Shown: piece after piece, positions 51,375-63,219 of the stretch | Numbering within the stretch: position 1 is the first letter of the stretch | Layout of the letters: every line of letters begins with the position of its first letter | Assembly (NCBI GenBank): GCA_028023455.1 | Contig: JAQFVV010012574.1 | Span: 1,948,959-2,012,958 of the forward strand | DNA from: Epiperipatus broadwayi | Taxonomy: Eukaryota; Onychophora; Udeonychophora; Euonychophora; Peripatidae | Reading direction: 5' to 3' | Length of the DNA: 64,000 nt | Translations under genes and position numbers: made by a program | The notes under the pieces: model-generated | The model's input: the letters and a program-made list of their open reading frames with translations, nothing else | Database searches by the model: none | What the model was told of the DNA's origin: nothing

Positions 51375-51848
51375 CAGGGGTGGTCAAATAGCAGCCCGAG
51401 GGCCACATGTGACCCACCAAGACAATCAGAAAAATCCCCCTTAAACTGAGATTTCCTTCCCATGCATGACTGAAGATTCATCTTGTATTTTCCACTAAGA
51501 TGGCTACATCAATACACATGTGCAGTGTAGATACAATATGCAGTGCTTTTCCAGTTGATCTGGTTAATTTCAATTTTGTCTTTGCATTAGAAAATATATA
51601 CATTTCCAACTTTAGTGAAACCATGAACCCTCCGAAAAAATGTAAAATCGGTGATGAATATCGTGTGTTTAATGAAGAATGGACAAACAAATATTTCTTT
51701 GGTAATACAGGGAATAAAGCAGTGTGTTTATTGGGTCATGAAAAAAAAGGTGCAGCCTTCCGCTAACCTTCGCTTCCACAAAGTGGCTCCTGATGTGGCC
51801 CTCCGCCAACCTCTGCACCCCCTGAACCAAAACAATTGCCCACCCCTG
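51375..51848 (+). mobile_element. Internally deleted hAT transposon (474 bp)
   Basis: Begins CAGGGGTGGTCAAATAGCAG and ends, as reverse complement, CAGGGGTGGGCAATTGTT. Perfect 8-bp target duplication TACTAGAG at 51367-51374 and 51849-51856. Known: 8-bp duplications and CAGGGGT...CAA termini are typical of hAT superfamily elements of the ZBED/Charlie type. The interior keeps the 5' part of the transposase gene and a short 3' part, so this is a deletion derivative needing an enzyme from elsewhere. The perfect target duplication and terminal repeats suggest a young insertion. Confidence 0.93.
51500..51766 (+). pseudogene. N-terminal remnant of a hAT (ZBED/GTF2IRD2-like) transposase
   Basis: 88-residue frame. 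The conserved start lies at about residue 42 onward: MNPPKKCKIGDEYRVFNEEW followed by TNKYFFGNTGNKAVCLLGHEK. Known: RVF.EEWT.KYFF...NKA.CL.C is the beginning of hAT transposase genes related to ZBED5/SCAND3/GTF2IRD2. The second cysteine of CLxC is Gly here, and the frame then runs into terminal sequence, so the BED finger, catalytic core and dimerisation region are deleted. Confidence 0.8.
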
Positions 51849-52596
51849 TACTAGAGTATCTTGCTCAGAAAATTTTTATAATTGAATTAATTATTCTAGT
51901 AATATAAAACTAACCGTGGATTCAGTACCTATAGGAATATAATCTTTCTCACCAATATTGAATGGCACATTATATTACAATTATATTATTTATTTTCATA
52001 GTAAAGCATAGATATTATTCTGATTGAAGTAGATTAATCTAAGATCTTCACTCAGAGTAACTAGACCTCCCCCCCCCCCATTTATTAATCAATATTGAAT
52101 TGTTTACTGGGTTGACTATAGATTGTCTCCCTGAGAAAAAGATCCTATGACTGCTTGGATCATGAAAAAATTTCAAAGTTCAACAAGTCCCTTGCAAGCT
52201 TTTAACTTCAAATAATATAGCTTGGCATGCAGATAAATTACCTCACACATCTTTATGCTTTATTTAATTTCTGGCTCATTTTGACAACTTTAAAATAGTT
52301 CTTATTTTTGTCATTATTGATAATTTAATCCTGTAAGACTGGTTTGTCTTGTGATGAATCGGAAGTGCATCCCTGTTTTTACAATGCTCTTGAATGACCA
52401 TCAATGATATTTTGACTATACTCAGAACATTACTTATTTAAAGCATTTTAGACACCAGCCAGAAATTCTACAAGTATAGGAATGCTCCCAATTGTTAAAT
52501 TTAACTACAAGATTTTAAATTAAATCTTATGAATTTTACTTTTCATTGACAGATCGATAATTTAAGTGATTTGGATTTTAAAAATGTATATATAGT

Positions 52597-55320
52597 GTAA
52601 CAGCCAGATTCAGTAGCTCCACTAACACACTGCAGAATCCAAAAACAATATATAAAACTTAGCACCTCTTGGCAGGAATGCTTTCCAAGAAACCAAGTTT
52701 GAACTTATTGGCCTATGTTCCACAGCATAAGTTACGTGAACAACACTTCTGATGCTACTAATAGTTAATCTTTCTTCTAGTCCCGGGGATCAGGGAGAAA
52801 AAAAAAGACTAACTTAAATAATATATGCCCTAAGTTCACTAACAGATTTTCTACAGGTGGTATAAAAAAAAGAACACTAAGGGTAATATACTATAAAGTG
52901 TTGATATGAGACTGAGCTAACATAGTGTGGATCGCATGGACAAACAATACTAACAACAGATACAATTTAATATAAGATTTAATAAAGATACAAAATATGA
53001 TGCATTGTCTGTGTTAATTAAGCAGTGGCATCAACAATGTGATGGTTAATATTTGCACACCTACATATGTTAAACAATATCTATACAATTTACTATAATA
53101 AAATATTTAACTAATGTATAATCTCTATACTTTGGAGGGTAAAGGTATAAAATGTAACGTTATGCCAATATGCCTTAAGGAAGTATTTCATGGTTTAACG
53201 GGTAGCTGTGAAGATATACGAGAATTATATGATCATTTTTTTAACCATGAATATAATTATTTATTCCATTAGAAAATTCGTTATTACAGTGATTTGTTAC
53301 ATTAATCAAATAATATGCATGTACTTAGAATATCAGACTATTGTTTGTTGGCATATGTGAGGGTAGGAAAAGATTGTCATAAGATAGTTAAAGGCCATGT
53401 AGCAGAAGTACTGGTGGAGATTTTATATATATGAATGAAAAATGGTAACGTTAAAACTACAAGGCTTCATATAAAGATATTGTGGAATGGCAGATTGCCA
53501 TATATTCGAAGAAAATTCATCACTTTAGCATCATTACGAGACTGGCCTTGACCAGGTAAACTTTGTAACTGCTTGACTAGGATCCGTATTCCAAGATGAG
53601 ATTTCCATGTCCACTCTGGTCTGAGAATTAAAGAAATAGGGGACGTCTTGGCCATATATATCCCGAACAGGATCTATAAAGCATATGATTCAACACCCTA
53701 CGCATCTGCACTGGCAACACACGTATACAGATATTAAATTATAAATTTAAATGGAATTACTATTAAAATTGAGCATTCTGATATAATGAAGCTTAATCTC
53801 TTTCTAAGTATTTACTTTAAAGAAATATATATTCATTACATCAAATTAAATGTTATGTAAATACAAGCAAAACTATATATAATATTATCATAGCAAAATA
53901 ACTATGAGGGTGGGAGTGCATAATGAAAGGATTCTAGAAATTTAATACGCAATCATGCATGTATAAAGTATATTCATAATTATAATTTTGCACACACTCG
54001 CATATAATCTTTAAATCAAATGGGCACATGTTGGTATAAACTAGCATAAATAAATTATTAAGAATGGCATAAAGATTATATATACAAGATAAATAATATA
54101 TTCAAGAAGATAACGTTGGAGCTAGTGAGTTGGCAATAGATTTGACGCAAATAGCAGCCATTTACATAATTAATATGCATGAATATGAAGCAGCCTGATT
54201 ATTAAAGGGAAGGAAAGTTATTCAGTTGGTTAGGCATATCATTATAATGGAAGAAATACAAAGCAAACAACCTAATAAAACATTTAAAATTGTTTACCCC
54301 AAGTGTGAAAGTATAGTTAGAAAAAAAAATAGGCTAACTAGGTTACATATCTAGAGATTAGGTACATCATGGAGATGCAATTATAAATTTATAATATGAT
54401 TTAAATTATATATACATTAATTACAGAATGGCTAAAGTTTAAGAGAAAGTGTAAAGGATACTCAAGAGCTCTTACGATAAACGATTATCTCATGTGGTCG
54501 GATGGAGAGTCCTAGTGCATTTTATAGTCTATTGATAATCACGCTGTTTAGAAGAGTTCACTGAGTATTTGGCTTTCATTCATTATAATATCATGAAGTT
54601 GAGATTAATGGCAAAAGCATTTTATGTGGTTTCAGCAGCAACATTTTATTCATTAGCAGTAGCAACAGTAGTTCAAAGCATATTCTTATGTTGGAGAGTG
54701 TGAAGGTGGTATAGGGCCGCAGGATAACCATTCTTTGATTAGGAAAATAGCACCGTGCCTGCTTCTACTTCGACATTTTATTTTTCACATTCATAGCGTT
54801 TGGCTTGCAAGTTCTCAAAATGTTTTTTTTTTTTAATTTTCAAATTCTTGCTCTATATATACCAGTTAAGCGTGGAATTGATTTCTTATCTGATTTGCCA
54901 TGCGGTGTAATAATCCATTACCAAATATTATTGCCCCACCTAATGCATTTATTATCTCTCTGAATATCTAAAGATTGTAACAGGATGTTGTAAACATATT
55001 TGCCTTTGTTATTTTGTATTCAGATCTTCTGATTACCGTTTTACTTTTGTTACAAATTTTACTTAAACCATCAGTGCATTCCTGTGAAGTTTAATTAGTG
55101 AAACCTATTGTTCACCTTCTAGCCCTCATTTACTTTCTAATAAAATTGTGATGTGATATTTTATTGATTTTAAATAAGAACAAAATAATATTATTTATAA
55201 CTAACTAGTTTTAAATTTAATATTAAAGATTTAAATAAGGACAAATTAATATTACTTTAAATTGCCAGATTTAAATATAACTGCAAATTTAAATAGGAAC
55301 GAAATACCATTATCTTTATT
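52597..55320. other. Unclassified block of higher-complexity sequence
   Basis: From TGTAACAGCC at 52597 the sequence is less homopolymeric and contains CG-bearing words (AACGTT, TACGTG, CCCGGGG) seldom seen elsewhere in the window. The longest frame (53655-53467, minus, 62 residues) matches nothing I know. The start could be a long terminal repeat, but I found no matching second repeat, primer-binding site or polymerase. 55170-55320 holds degenerate tandem units around TTTAAATAAGGACAAATTAA. Confidence 0.4.
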
Positions 55321-56399
55321 ATAAATTTATTTAAACGCACATTGATTACTATGTAAGTAATATTTACTAAGGCTGTAAAGCGTAAGCTTCTGGTTAAGAC
55401 CTGTAGAGGTCCGTAATATCGCATTTTTACAGGCATATTCTTGAGGTTACATCCTTAGTAAACATCTTTATTGTAAATTTGGAATGTGATATTGGAGATT
55501 GAAAATAAGAATAATTAATATTATTTTTAATTGTACATTTTCTATGTAGTATTGGAATATGTGTGTAACCTTGGCATACTTAAACTTTTATACACACACC
55601 CGTGAACATACTTTATATTATAACACCAATTAATCTTATTATTTCTGCTGGATTATTAATTTTACATATTAATAACAATCATACATCTATGATAAGTACC
55701 TCATATATGCATATACCTCAGTCGCTTAGCACATTACATTAGACTAGGGTTCAAACTAGTGTATGAGGGTAGGTGAAGAATGAGGAAAGGTGAAACTAAG
55801 ATTTGCAGAGCGAATCTTTGTTTCAAAAGCTCTGATTATGCTCATTCATTTACAATTGGAAGCCTATCTACTAAGTATCTCAATGATAACCTCATTATAA
55901 TAATTGTAGTCTGCTGTTCTAGTTTCATAACTTTTTTGCAAGATCTGACCATTGAATACTTTATCAGTAACTAGAATATTGAACAAAGAATCTACATTCA
56001 AAGAATTATGGTATAAAAAATGGATTTCTTTTGATACTCCAAATAACTTTTTCATCCAGATCCAACAATAAAACCAACTCGATTTGATTTTATTAGATGC
56101 AGAATTTATTAGCCATTAGTCTATTTAAATGAGAGCAAACTATGAAGCATATAGTTAATGTCTTCCAAATCTATCCATTGCAGTGGCAAAATTGAAGGAC
56201 CTAATAAAGGTGCTGGTAAATCTATCCTGATTGGAATCTCTACAAGTTTCATTATAACATTTTGTTAATTATGAAGCTCAAAAAAATCCATATGCTGAAT
56301 AAGTAATAAAAAAAATATTTTGATTCATTAAAAAACATGCTATTTAGTATATAAATTTTAGTTCCTTCCTTCACTAAATAAACTGCTGAATAACTCGAA
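55321..56399. other. AT-rich sequence with nested short palindromes
   Basis: TTTACTAAGGCTGTAA near 55365 faces TTACATCCTTAGTAAA near 55446-55461, and GACCT/AGGTC forms a small hairpin between them (about 55399-55412). No family recognised. Confidence 0.45.
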
Positions 56400-56720
56400 A
56401 GATAAACTGACTAAGGAAACAGTTCATCAAGTAGTTTACAAAATTGGGTGCAACAAAGCCAACTATAAATACACACATTATGGAAAGACGAGGGCAAATT
56501 TGTCCACAATGCTAGCCCAGCACAATTATTTATGTAATATGGCCAAAAGAAGTAGTGAATACTCTTAGATATTCACAGAACATGAACATCAATCAGGACA
56601 TAAATTCGATCTTTCCAGAGTGAATATCATTTGGATAGAGAGGGAGAATTAAAAATGAAAAATCAAGGAAACTTGGATAATAGCCAGGAATGAATTTGCT
56701 ATAAACAAAAAAGATACCAG
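56400..56720 (+). pseudogene. Second Penelope-like GIY-YIG endonuclease remnant
   Basis: One plus-strand frame reads VVYKIGCNKANYKYTHYGKT from 56431, continuing RANLSTMLAQHNYL, a single stop, then FTEHEHQSGHKFDLSRVNII. This matches the pattern VYKI.C..C...YVG.T.R.L..R..EH ... I..H....H.FD...V.II of Penelope-like GIY-YIG domains. The second Cys is Ala and YVG has become HYG. No reverse transcriptase was recognised upstream. Distinct in sequence from the GIY-YIG remnant at 48.4 kb. Confidence 0.6.
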
Positions 56721-57219
56721 CATTCTCCTTTCAAAAAAGTAAGCTCTCTGAAAAACTAAATACATTTGAATAACAAGCAACAAATTTAAATAATTAAATA
56801 CAAAAATAGCTATCAAATATAATTAAAGACCATCTATAATAAAATCCAAAAGTGCTTTGATTATGTTAAAATTTATAAACATATGTCTACTTTTTCTGTA
56901 TTAAATGTCCAAATATTTATATAGTTAATATTACAATAATACAGAAAAGAGATAATAATTCTAGATATCAAATTTTATCATAAAAAAATTGAATATTTTT
57001 TTATTAAAGGAGAAAGTAGAAAAACATTTTTACACATGCCTTGTTAAGAATAACAGATTTTGTACAGTAAGTCAGAATCTAATAATATTGTCACATTATT
57101 TTACTGGTTTGCATTTAAAAGTCTCCATTAAGAGCAGTAATATTTTTCAATTGATTTCCTTTGTTCAAATAGTGTGATAATGCTGTTTACTGCTCTTAAC
57201 TCTAGAGTATGCATGGATT

Positions 57220-57530
57220 AGGCTTTCCACATTCCTAACATATTCCATCTGGTTAGTTCGGTGCAGGCTAGCATTTAATGGAAGTCACATAGATGCAGTA
57301 CAACATTTTATCAAAACTATAACCAAAATCAAAAAACGAGATGAAAGCCTGTCATCACATTATGCATTCACTGAGACCTGGATGCTGTTTGAGCTCCCTG
57401 CACAGACTCCATAATGGAATAAATGCATGTTAACATCCAAGAGACTTCTCTGCATTAACTGCATACAACAGCATATAGGCTGGCTTTCTGACATTCACAC
57501 CCACATTATTTCTAGAGGCAAATTATGCAA
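57220..57530 (+). pseudogene. Probable LINE C-terminal (zinc-knuckle tail) remnant
   Basis: Plus-strand frame with LCINCIQQHIGWLSDIHTHI (about 57450-57510), which resembles the C..C.R.C.SRIGL.SH.R.H tail common at the end of LINE ORF2 proteins. It is followed by a 31-bp tandem pair (57648-57709) and AAATAAAATTT, like a LINE 3' end. Upstream RT domains are not recognised. Confidence 0.4.
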
Positions 57531-57647
57531 TAACTCAAGAAAATGCACCATTACTAGCACAAACAGCTCCATAAAACACTCAAACTGTCATTCAAGATGA
57601 CAGATACTCCCACTAACATTTGCAGAGGCATCTGTTATCAAGTACAA

Positions 57648-57709
57648 GTGATATAACTATTGAACAATTTGTTTTCTTGTGATATAACTATTGAACAATT
57701 TGTTTTTCT
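57648..57709. repeat. 31-bp tandem repeat, two copies
   Basis: GTGATATAACTATTGAACAA begins at 57648 and again at 57679; the copies are identical over the 31-bp unit. Confidence 0.9.
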
Positions 57710-58870
57710 GTATAAATGTAATTTCATAGGTTTGTTAAATAAAATTTCTTGGAACAACCTCTAGAGTATGTGTTGCTTGGAAGTTTAATAATAACATGAA
57801 TAAAGGTATGATGGATCTCATAGCTTGGGGCTAGTTGTCTGAAATAATAGACATGATTAAGCCACATACTGTTTTAGAGTTGGGATGTGGATATTCTATT
57901 TTTCATATATAATTAATAAATAATACTGAATCATTGAACAAGAGCATCATTACATTTAATTACTGTTGAGAAGTGTTTATTATTATGTATAGGATACTCA
58001 TAATGCATATTCAAACAGTTTATATTCTTCCTGGTGATAAAGATTTTGTTTGCTTTTTGGAAGGTGGAAAGTATATGTTTAATACTTATAACCTTATATA
58101 TACATATGATTCATAAAAGGTATAACAGATAGTTTATAAATTACAACTGTTTTATATGTTTTGCATACTTTTTTTTAAAAAAGAAAATAAAAACTGATAT
58201 TTGTAAATAATAAGTAATAAATCTATACAGCATGAGATTTTAATATTATATTTAAAAAATGATAAGCTTATGGTTAGTTGCTCAAAAGATCATTTGACAT
58301 TTGGGCATATATTTTCCATTTAATTAACAAAAAAATTTTTTTTTCATTATTCATATGAGAATTAATCTTGGAAATGTTGATTCTTAATTCTATCATTTTA
58401 GTCATATGCTAAGCAGTACATGGTAATAGTTACAACCATGAGTTGTAAATAATGGGTGCTGATATAGTACACACCTTGGGCTATTTAATTTTCCACGTTA
58501 CTTTCTCCCCCCCCCTCACTTTTTTTAATTGTAGTGCCTTAGGCTATTTAATTTTTTGAAACTGAGTGCTTCTACTTGATGTCATTTATTGCTTGTATGT
58601 GCCAGCAGTGTTTTTGGGTGTTTTAAAATTCAAAATGTCTGCCATCAGCACTGGTGTACCTTTGATTTATGGTTTTTAAATACAATTAATTTAAATGAAG
58701 TATTAGTGTTTTTTTTTTTGTAAAATGTATTATTAAAGTATTGGATTGAATATAGATGAGATGTGACAAAGCTAATAAGTAATGCAATCTGTCTTTACAT
58801 TAACATATTGTATATATATAATCTTATATGCAATTGCATGGCTTATGATTTGGAAAATAAATTTAGTTGA
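57710..58870. other. AT-rich sequence without recognised features
   Basis: Nothing firm; a possible short S5-like match near 58275 and a C9 run at 58507. Confidence 0.45.
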
Positions 58871-59450
58871 GCGAAAATACTGCATGTTTGATTCTAGATT
58901 GATTATTTATATGAAATCTTGACTTGAATAGCTTATAAAAAATTTTTTTTGGTAGATGGCTAATGCCTTTATCTTCAAGAAGGGTATAAATGGCACAGTT
59001 ATTAATGTAGTGTGTAATGTATGAACATCTAGATATGATTTGATAGTCTTTTTAAAGGAATATTTTACTCTCCACCAGTTTGAAAGTTAGTTAATAGTTG
59101 AAAATATTGGTATCTTAGATTCCTGATTTTATGATGGATGCTTTTATTTTTTAATAATGTGATTTGCTTTTGTGATTAAAGCCGAAATGTTGTGTTTGGT
59201 TCTAGACTAATCATTTATATATAATCTTGACTAACTTGTAAAAAGATTAATTTTTGGAAATGGCTAGTGCTTTTATCTTCTAGGAATGTATAAATGGCAT
59301 AATTATTAAAGTAGTGTGTAATGTTTGAACATATGGATATGATTTGGTAGTCATTTTAAATGTAATTTTTATTTTCTACCAGCTTGAGAGTTGTAGTAGA
59401 AATTGCTGATGTTCTTATATTTTAGATTCCTTTTTCTGTGCTGGATATTT
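58871..59450 (+). repeat. Diverged tandem repeat of about 310 bp, with hammerhead-like boundary
   Basis: Unit 1 starts near 58871 and unit 2 near 59181. Shared strings include GATTCTAGA/GGTTCTAGA, ATAAATGGCA, GTAGTGTGTAATGT, TGAACAT and GATATGATTTG. At the boundary, GCUUU (59166-59170) pairs with AAAGC (59178-59182), followed by C and GAAA (59184-59187), with a degenerate UGAU just before, which recalls a decayed hammerhead core. The repeat itself is clear; the ribozyme reading is tentative. Confidence 0.7.
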
Positions 59451-60239
59451 ATCTTTGATATAGCAATGATCCAGCCATTTATCATGTAATATGCTTTTGC
59501 TATTCTAATTATCACTTGTTTTCTCTGTAGTTTGTTTATGTATTCAAACGGTAATATCATACCCATCTTCATTTTGAATATGAAGATATCAGATGCTATT
59601 AAATCCACTTATTTGGTGATGGTTGAATGGCATAATTCTTACAGGAATTTATATTCATTAGAATTCCTAAAAAGTAATTAGAGAGAATTTTAAATAATAA
59701 TGGAAATCTTATCTCTCAGAATGATGTGCTATTCAGCATGTTTTCAAATTTTTTTAAATTAGTTGCTTTTTCTAGGTGTCTTAACATCATTAAATATAAT
59801 ATTAAATAAGTCAATTTTTAAATTTTAAAATAAACTATGAAAGCTATAACATTTAAAATAATTAATTACATCAGTTAATACATATTATTAACTGAAGTTA
59901 ACAGTCAAGCCCATAAAAGATGTAATATTAAAGGGAAACTTGCTACTTATAATTATTTTAAAAATGCAGCTCTGCAGAAAATTACCTGTTAAAAAAATTT
60001 ATAAATGTTGTAGCAATTTAAAACATTGGTTTAAATGATCTTTCTATATGAAAAAAAGTGTACTTATGATGTTTTTTTATTTATTGATTATGTGTATATA
60101 GTAAAGTAATCAGATGTGTGTGATTGAGCAAACATTTATTAAATGTACTTTCAGAGCTATTGTTTTGTTTTTTTTTAACTTAAGGATTGGGTTCAGATTT
60201 TGTAACTAACTAATTGTAATAATGTACAGTAAGTAATCA
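59451..60239. other. AT-rich sequence without recognised features
   Basis: Nothing recognised. Confidence 0.5.
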
Positions 60240-60360
60240 AATTTATGTTACTCAGGTGGTCATATGATATTTGATCATCGGAAGTGATAAAGCTGAGCTG
60301 TCATCCATGGATTTTTTAGTTTTCAAATTTGCATTCTATCACTGCATAAAGACATATAGC
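60240..60360 (-). repeat. tRNA-like SINE fragment, family S5 copy 2
   Basis: The minus strand has GCAGTGATAGAATGCAAATT, then ATCACTTCCGATGATCAAAT and ATCATATGACCACCTGAG, the same motif order as 22010-22110. A short third match may lie near 58275. The low sequence identity suggests an old family. Confidence 0.45.
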
Positions 60361-60952
60361 TATTCAGTATTCATAACCTTTTGCTACTCTGTATCACTCT
60401 ATATCTAATATTTTACATCTCATTCACAGATCAAATGAACAAATCATTAGTATAAAATTACGAATACTGATAAAATTTATATATAATATGAAAAATGATT
60501 ATAACCAAAATATATTAATTAATATTTGAAGATCAAAAATATATTATTATTTTTATGTTATAAAATGTGACTGTCATATCTGACCTTGCCTTCAGAAGTG
60601 AACTAGCTACTGTTATTTTTGTAAGTTTATCATTGCAATGAAACCAAGTAGGGGATCATTTCAAATGCATTCATAGATCATTAAGTAATCTGTGGATCAT
60701 AGGTTTCCAGTCACTGGATTAGTGAACATTTATCATTTATTAATATCTAACTTATTAATTTTATTTACTCTTGACTTTTTCTAGATTCCGGAAAAAAATA
60801 ATAAAAGAAATATTTATATTTGAAAGTAAAATATCAGTTAAATATTTATGATAAATAGCTATTCTTGAGAAGAATTTTGTGCTTATATTTAAAAACTTAA
60901 GTATATTATGACACATACATTACTTTTATTTTGATTTTTTTTTCTTTTTCAG

Positions 60953-61073
60953 GGAAGATGTTAAGGACCATTGTGTAAAATGGAATAACAAATTTAATTT
61001 TGTTTGTAAAATGAATGCCAATGCAAACACAGGATTTTTAGATCCATGTATTTGTAGAGTATCAGTACGAAAG
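60953..61073 (+). CDS. EEIG1: Internal exon of an EEIG1/FAM102-family gene (NT-C2 domain)
   Basis: Seen: a polypyrimidine tract ending in CAG at 60950-60952, a 121-bp open segment, then AAG|GTAAGG at 61071-61079, so both splice sites are good. One base completes a split codon; the next 40 codons are open and read EDVKDHCVKW...VSVRK, with FVCKM near residues 17-20, TGFLDPC near 26-32 and RVSVRK at the end. Known: this is the second block of the N-terminal C2 (NT-C2) domain of EEIG1/FAM102A and EEIG2/FAM102B, where human proteins read EEVQENCVRW, FVCKMSAN and LDPC...RVSVRK. These are cytosolic proteins with a membrane-type C2 domain at the N-terminus. The exon boundary after RVSVRK and the start at the EEV/EDV block agree with the vertebrate gene as I remember it. 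The upstream exon (start methionine to the first split codon) and the following exon are not seen. Family call is strong; which paralogue is unresolved. Confidence 0.9.
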
Positions 61074-61559
61074 GTAAGGAATAATTTTAGTGCTTATTAG
61101 AGAACAAAATTAGTGTTAGTTGGAAATTTAAACTATTTTTAGTTAATAAACTTTGTTTAAATAACTGATAGTATGGCAATTTAAAATTCTGATAATCTAA
61201 TTGAGATATGAGGAACCAGTAACTCTTTTTATGACTCTACTAAGCACCCTTAATTCATTATTTACCAAGTAATAATTTGTTATATAAAACTTTTTTTTTA
61301 TTTTTGTATAATTTGTATTAAATATATTTGAGAGTCCCCCCATGAGACAATTGAAAGGCTTGCCTATTTCTAGTCTAGTTTAAAAATATGTAAAATCTTT
61401 TCCATCAATATAATGTAATTATTAAAATGACAATTTTATCTGAGATTGGATATATTAATTCTTTATATTTTGTATTTAAATTTTAATGTACACCTGGGTC
61501 TCTTTTTATGTGGACTTATTTAATGCGATTTTGAAGTTGCACGATTCATGTTTCTTTGG

Positions 61560-61654
61560 AAGTCGAATTCCAATAATGCGCTATTACTTTAAATAATAAA
61601 TTTTGCGCACTTACGTCATATTGAAAGTAATAGCACATTATTGGAATTCGACTT
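61560..61654. repeat. 31-bp-arm inverted repeat in the downstream intron
   Basis: 61560-61590 (AAGTCGAATTCCAATAATGC...) is the reverse complement of 61624-61654 with one mismatch in 31; the spacer is 33 bp. The fold has a 30-pair stem. No target duplication or transposase is evident. Confidence 0.9.
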
Positions 61655-63219
61655 TCATCTTAGTAATTTCAATATTTTCAGTGCTTTATAATAGTAAGAT
61701 TGTATGCAATAATGAAATTAAAATCATGATTTCCACATTTTATGTATACACACATTAAATTTTACAAGATTATAATGTAAATTTGTTCAAACATTGTGCA
61801 TGTTAATTTTGCATTTTAAATCACATTCTGTTTTTGCTTTTTAAAAAAGAACATAATCAATTATTAATCATTTAGTGTCCGCAAGTTTATTTTTAAAAGG
61901 TGAGTAATAGCAGTGGGCACACTTAAATTTGACAATTAAAAATTAAAATCTGATTTTTAATTGTAATTAACAATTTAAAAATTACCTACGGCGACTTGAA
62001 ATTAATGTGATGTGAAACGTAATTTGATTTTTAAACGGAATTGAAAATTAAAGACAAAAATAAGAATTTAATTTTTAGTTGTTTCATAAACAATTAATAA
62101 AATCATCATCTCAAAGATTAATTACTAATTATGTTGTCACCAGAAAATCATTAACACAACATGATCATTAACACAACATGAGTGTGAAGTTGGCACTAGT
62201 TGTATTTTTTCTTGGGAAGAATCTGATTTTTTACCAGTTTACAAATGAACCTGTTTATCGGCAAATAGTGATAATAATTAAAACGTGTATAAAAAAATGT
62301 AAATTACTGTACTGTAAATTATGCATAAAAATATATTATTTTGAATAAAATTAAATATTATAGTTAAAAAAAGTTTGTCTTGTATCAATTTTTTTCAAAT
62401 TTGAAATTTTTTATTAGTCATATTTTATTTTCTTCTTTTTTTTTGTGCGAATTTTAAAGTAATTTTATGTTGGTGCTTTGCTTTTACGCGACTTTTGAAA
62501 AATCACAGTCCGTATCCCCCTTTTTCAAGGTAAGTTATTTCTATTTTTGCGTGATTTCGTTTGCGTGTGTTTTCTGAGGAACCTATCTATCGCGTAAAAC
62601 GAGACTCAGGTGTAATGATAACTGGGTAGTTGAAGATCATACTATCTTTTTTTATATTATTATCTTTTAAATTCTGGCTGGAATCTTGTATTTAAATTAT
62701 TATTATTTCTTAGTCATATAAAATTAATTTGATAATACTGAAAATACTTTTCTAAATGTAAAACTTCTTTTATGAATAAAACATTCATAAAAAAAATCAA
62801 ATTTTGTGCATTTTTATTAAAACAATTGATTTAAAAATAAAATTTGAAAGATATTTATGTATTTTTACATGAGATGTATTTCAATTTGAATGTGTTTATT
62901 GTATTAATGTTTGAGTAAGGTCTAATATGGCTGAAATTAGAATTCATTCATTACCCAGCAAGAAGGAAATAATTCTTGGCATTATTTGTCTATTTAATAA
63001 GGCAGGTTTTATAATAGATTTTCAAAAATATTTGTTTTGACAGTTAATGTGTTTGTTTAGAAATACTAACAGAATTTATTTTTACTAAAAAACAATATGA
63101 AATCATTTGGAAAAATATATCTATATGCGGGTGTGCATTTTAATGCATACATATATAAATGCATATATATTTAGCAGCCCTTATAAATGAATTTGGCCAT
63201 TCCAAGTCCAAAGAAAGAA

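Larger units (their letters stand above)
1..60952 (+). other. EEIG1: Probable giant intron upstream of the EEIG1/FAM102 exon
   Basis: The exon at 60953 begins inside a codon and therefore needs an upstream exon. No other host exon could be recognised upstream, and everything identified there is mobile-element or simple AT-rich sequence. I infer that most or all of this span is intronic. A short unrecognised exon, or an unrelated nested gene, cannot be excluded by eye. Confidence 0.6.

Noticed and set aside
52597-52640. TGTAACAGCC as the start of a retroviral-type long terminal repeat
   Set aside because: No second repeat, primer-binding site, gag or pol sequence was found.
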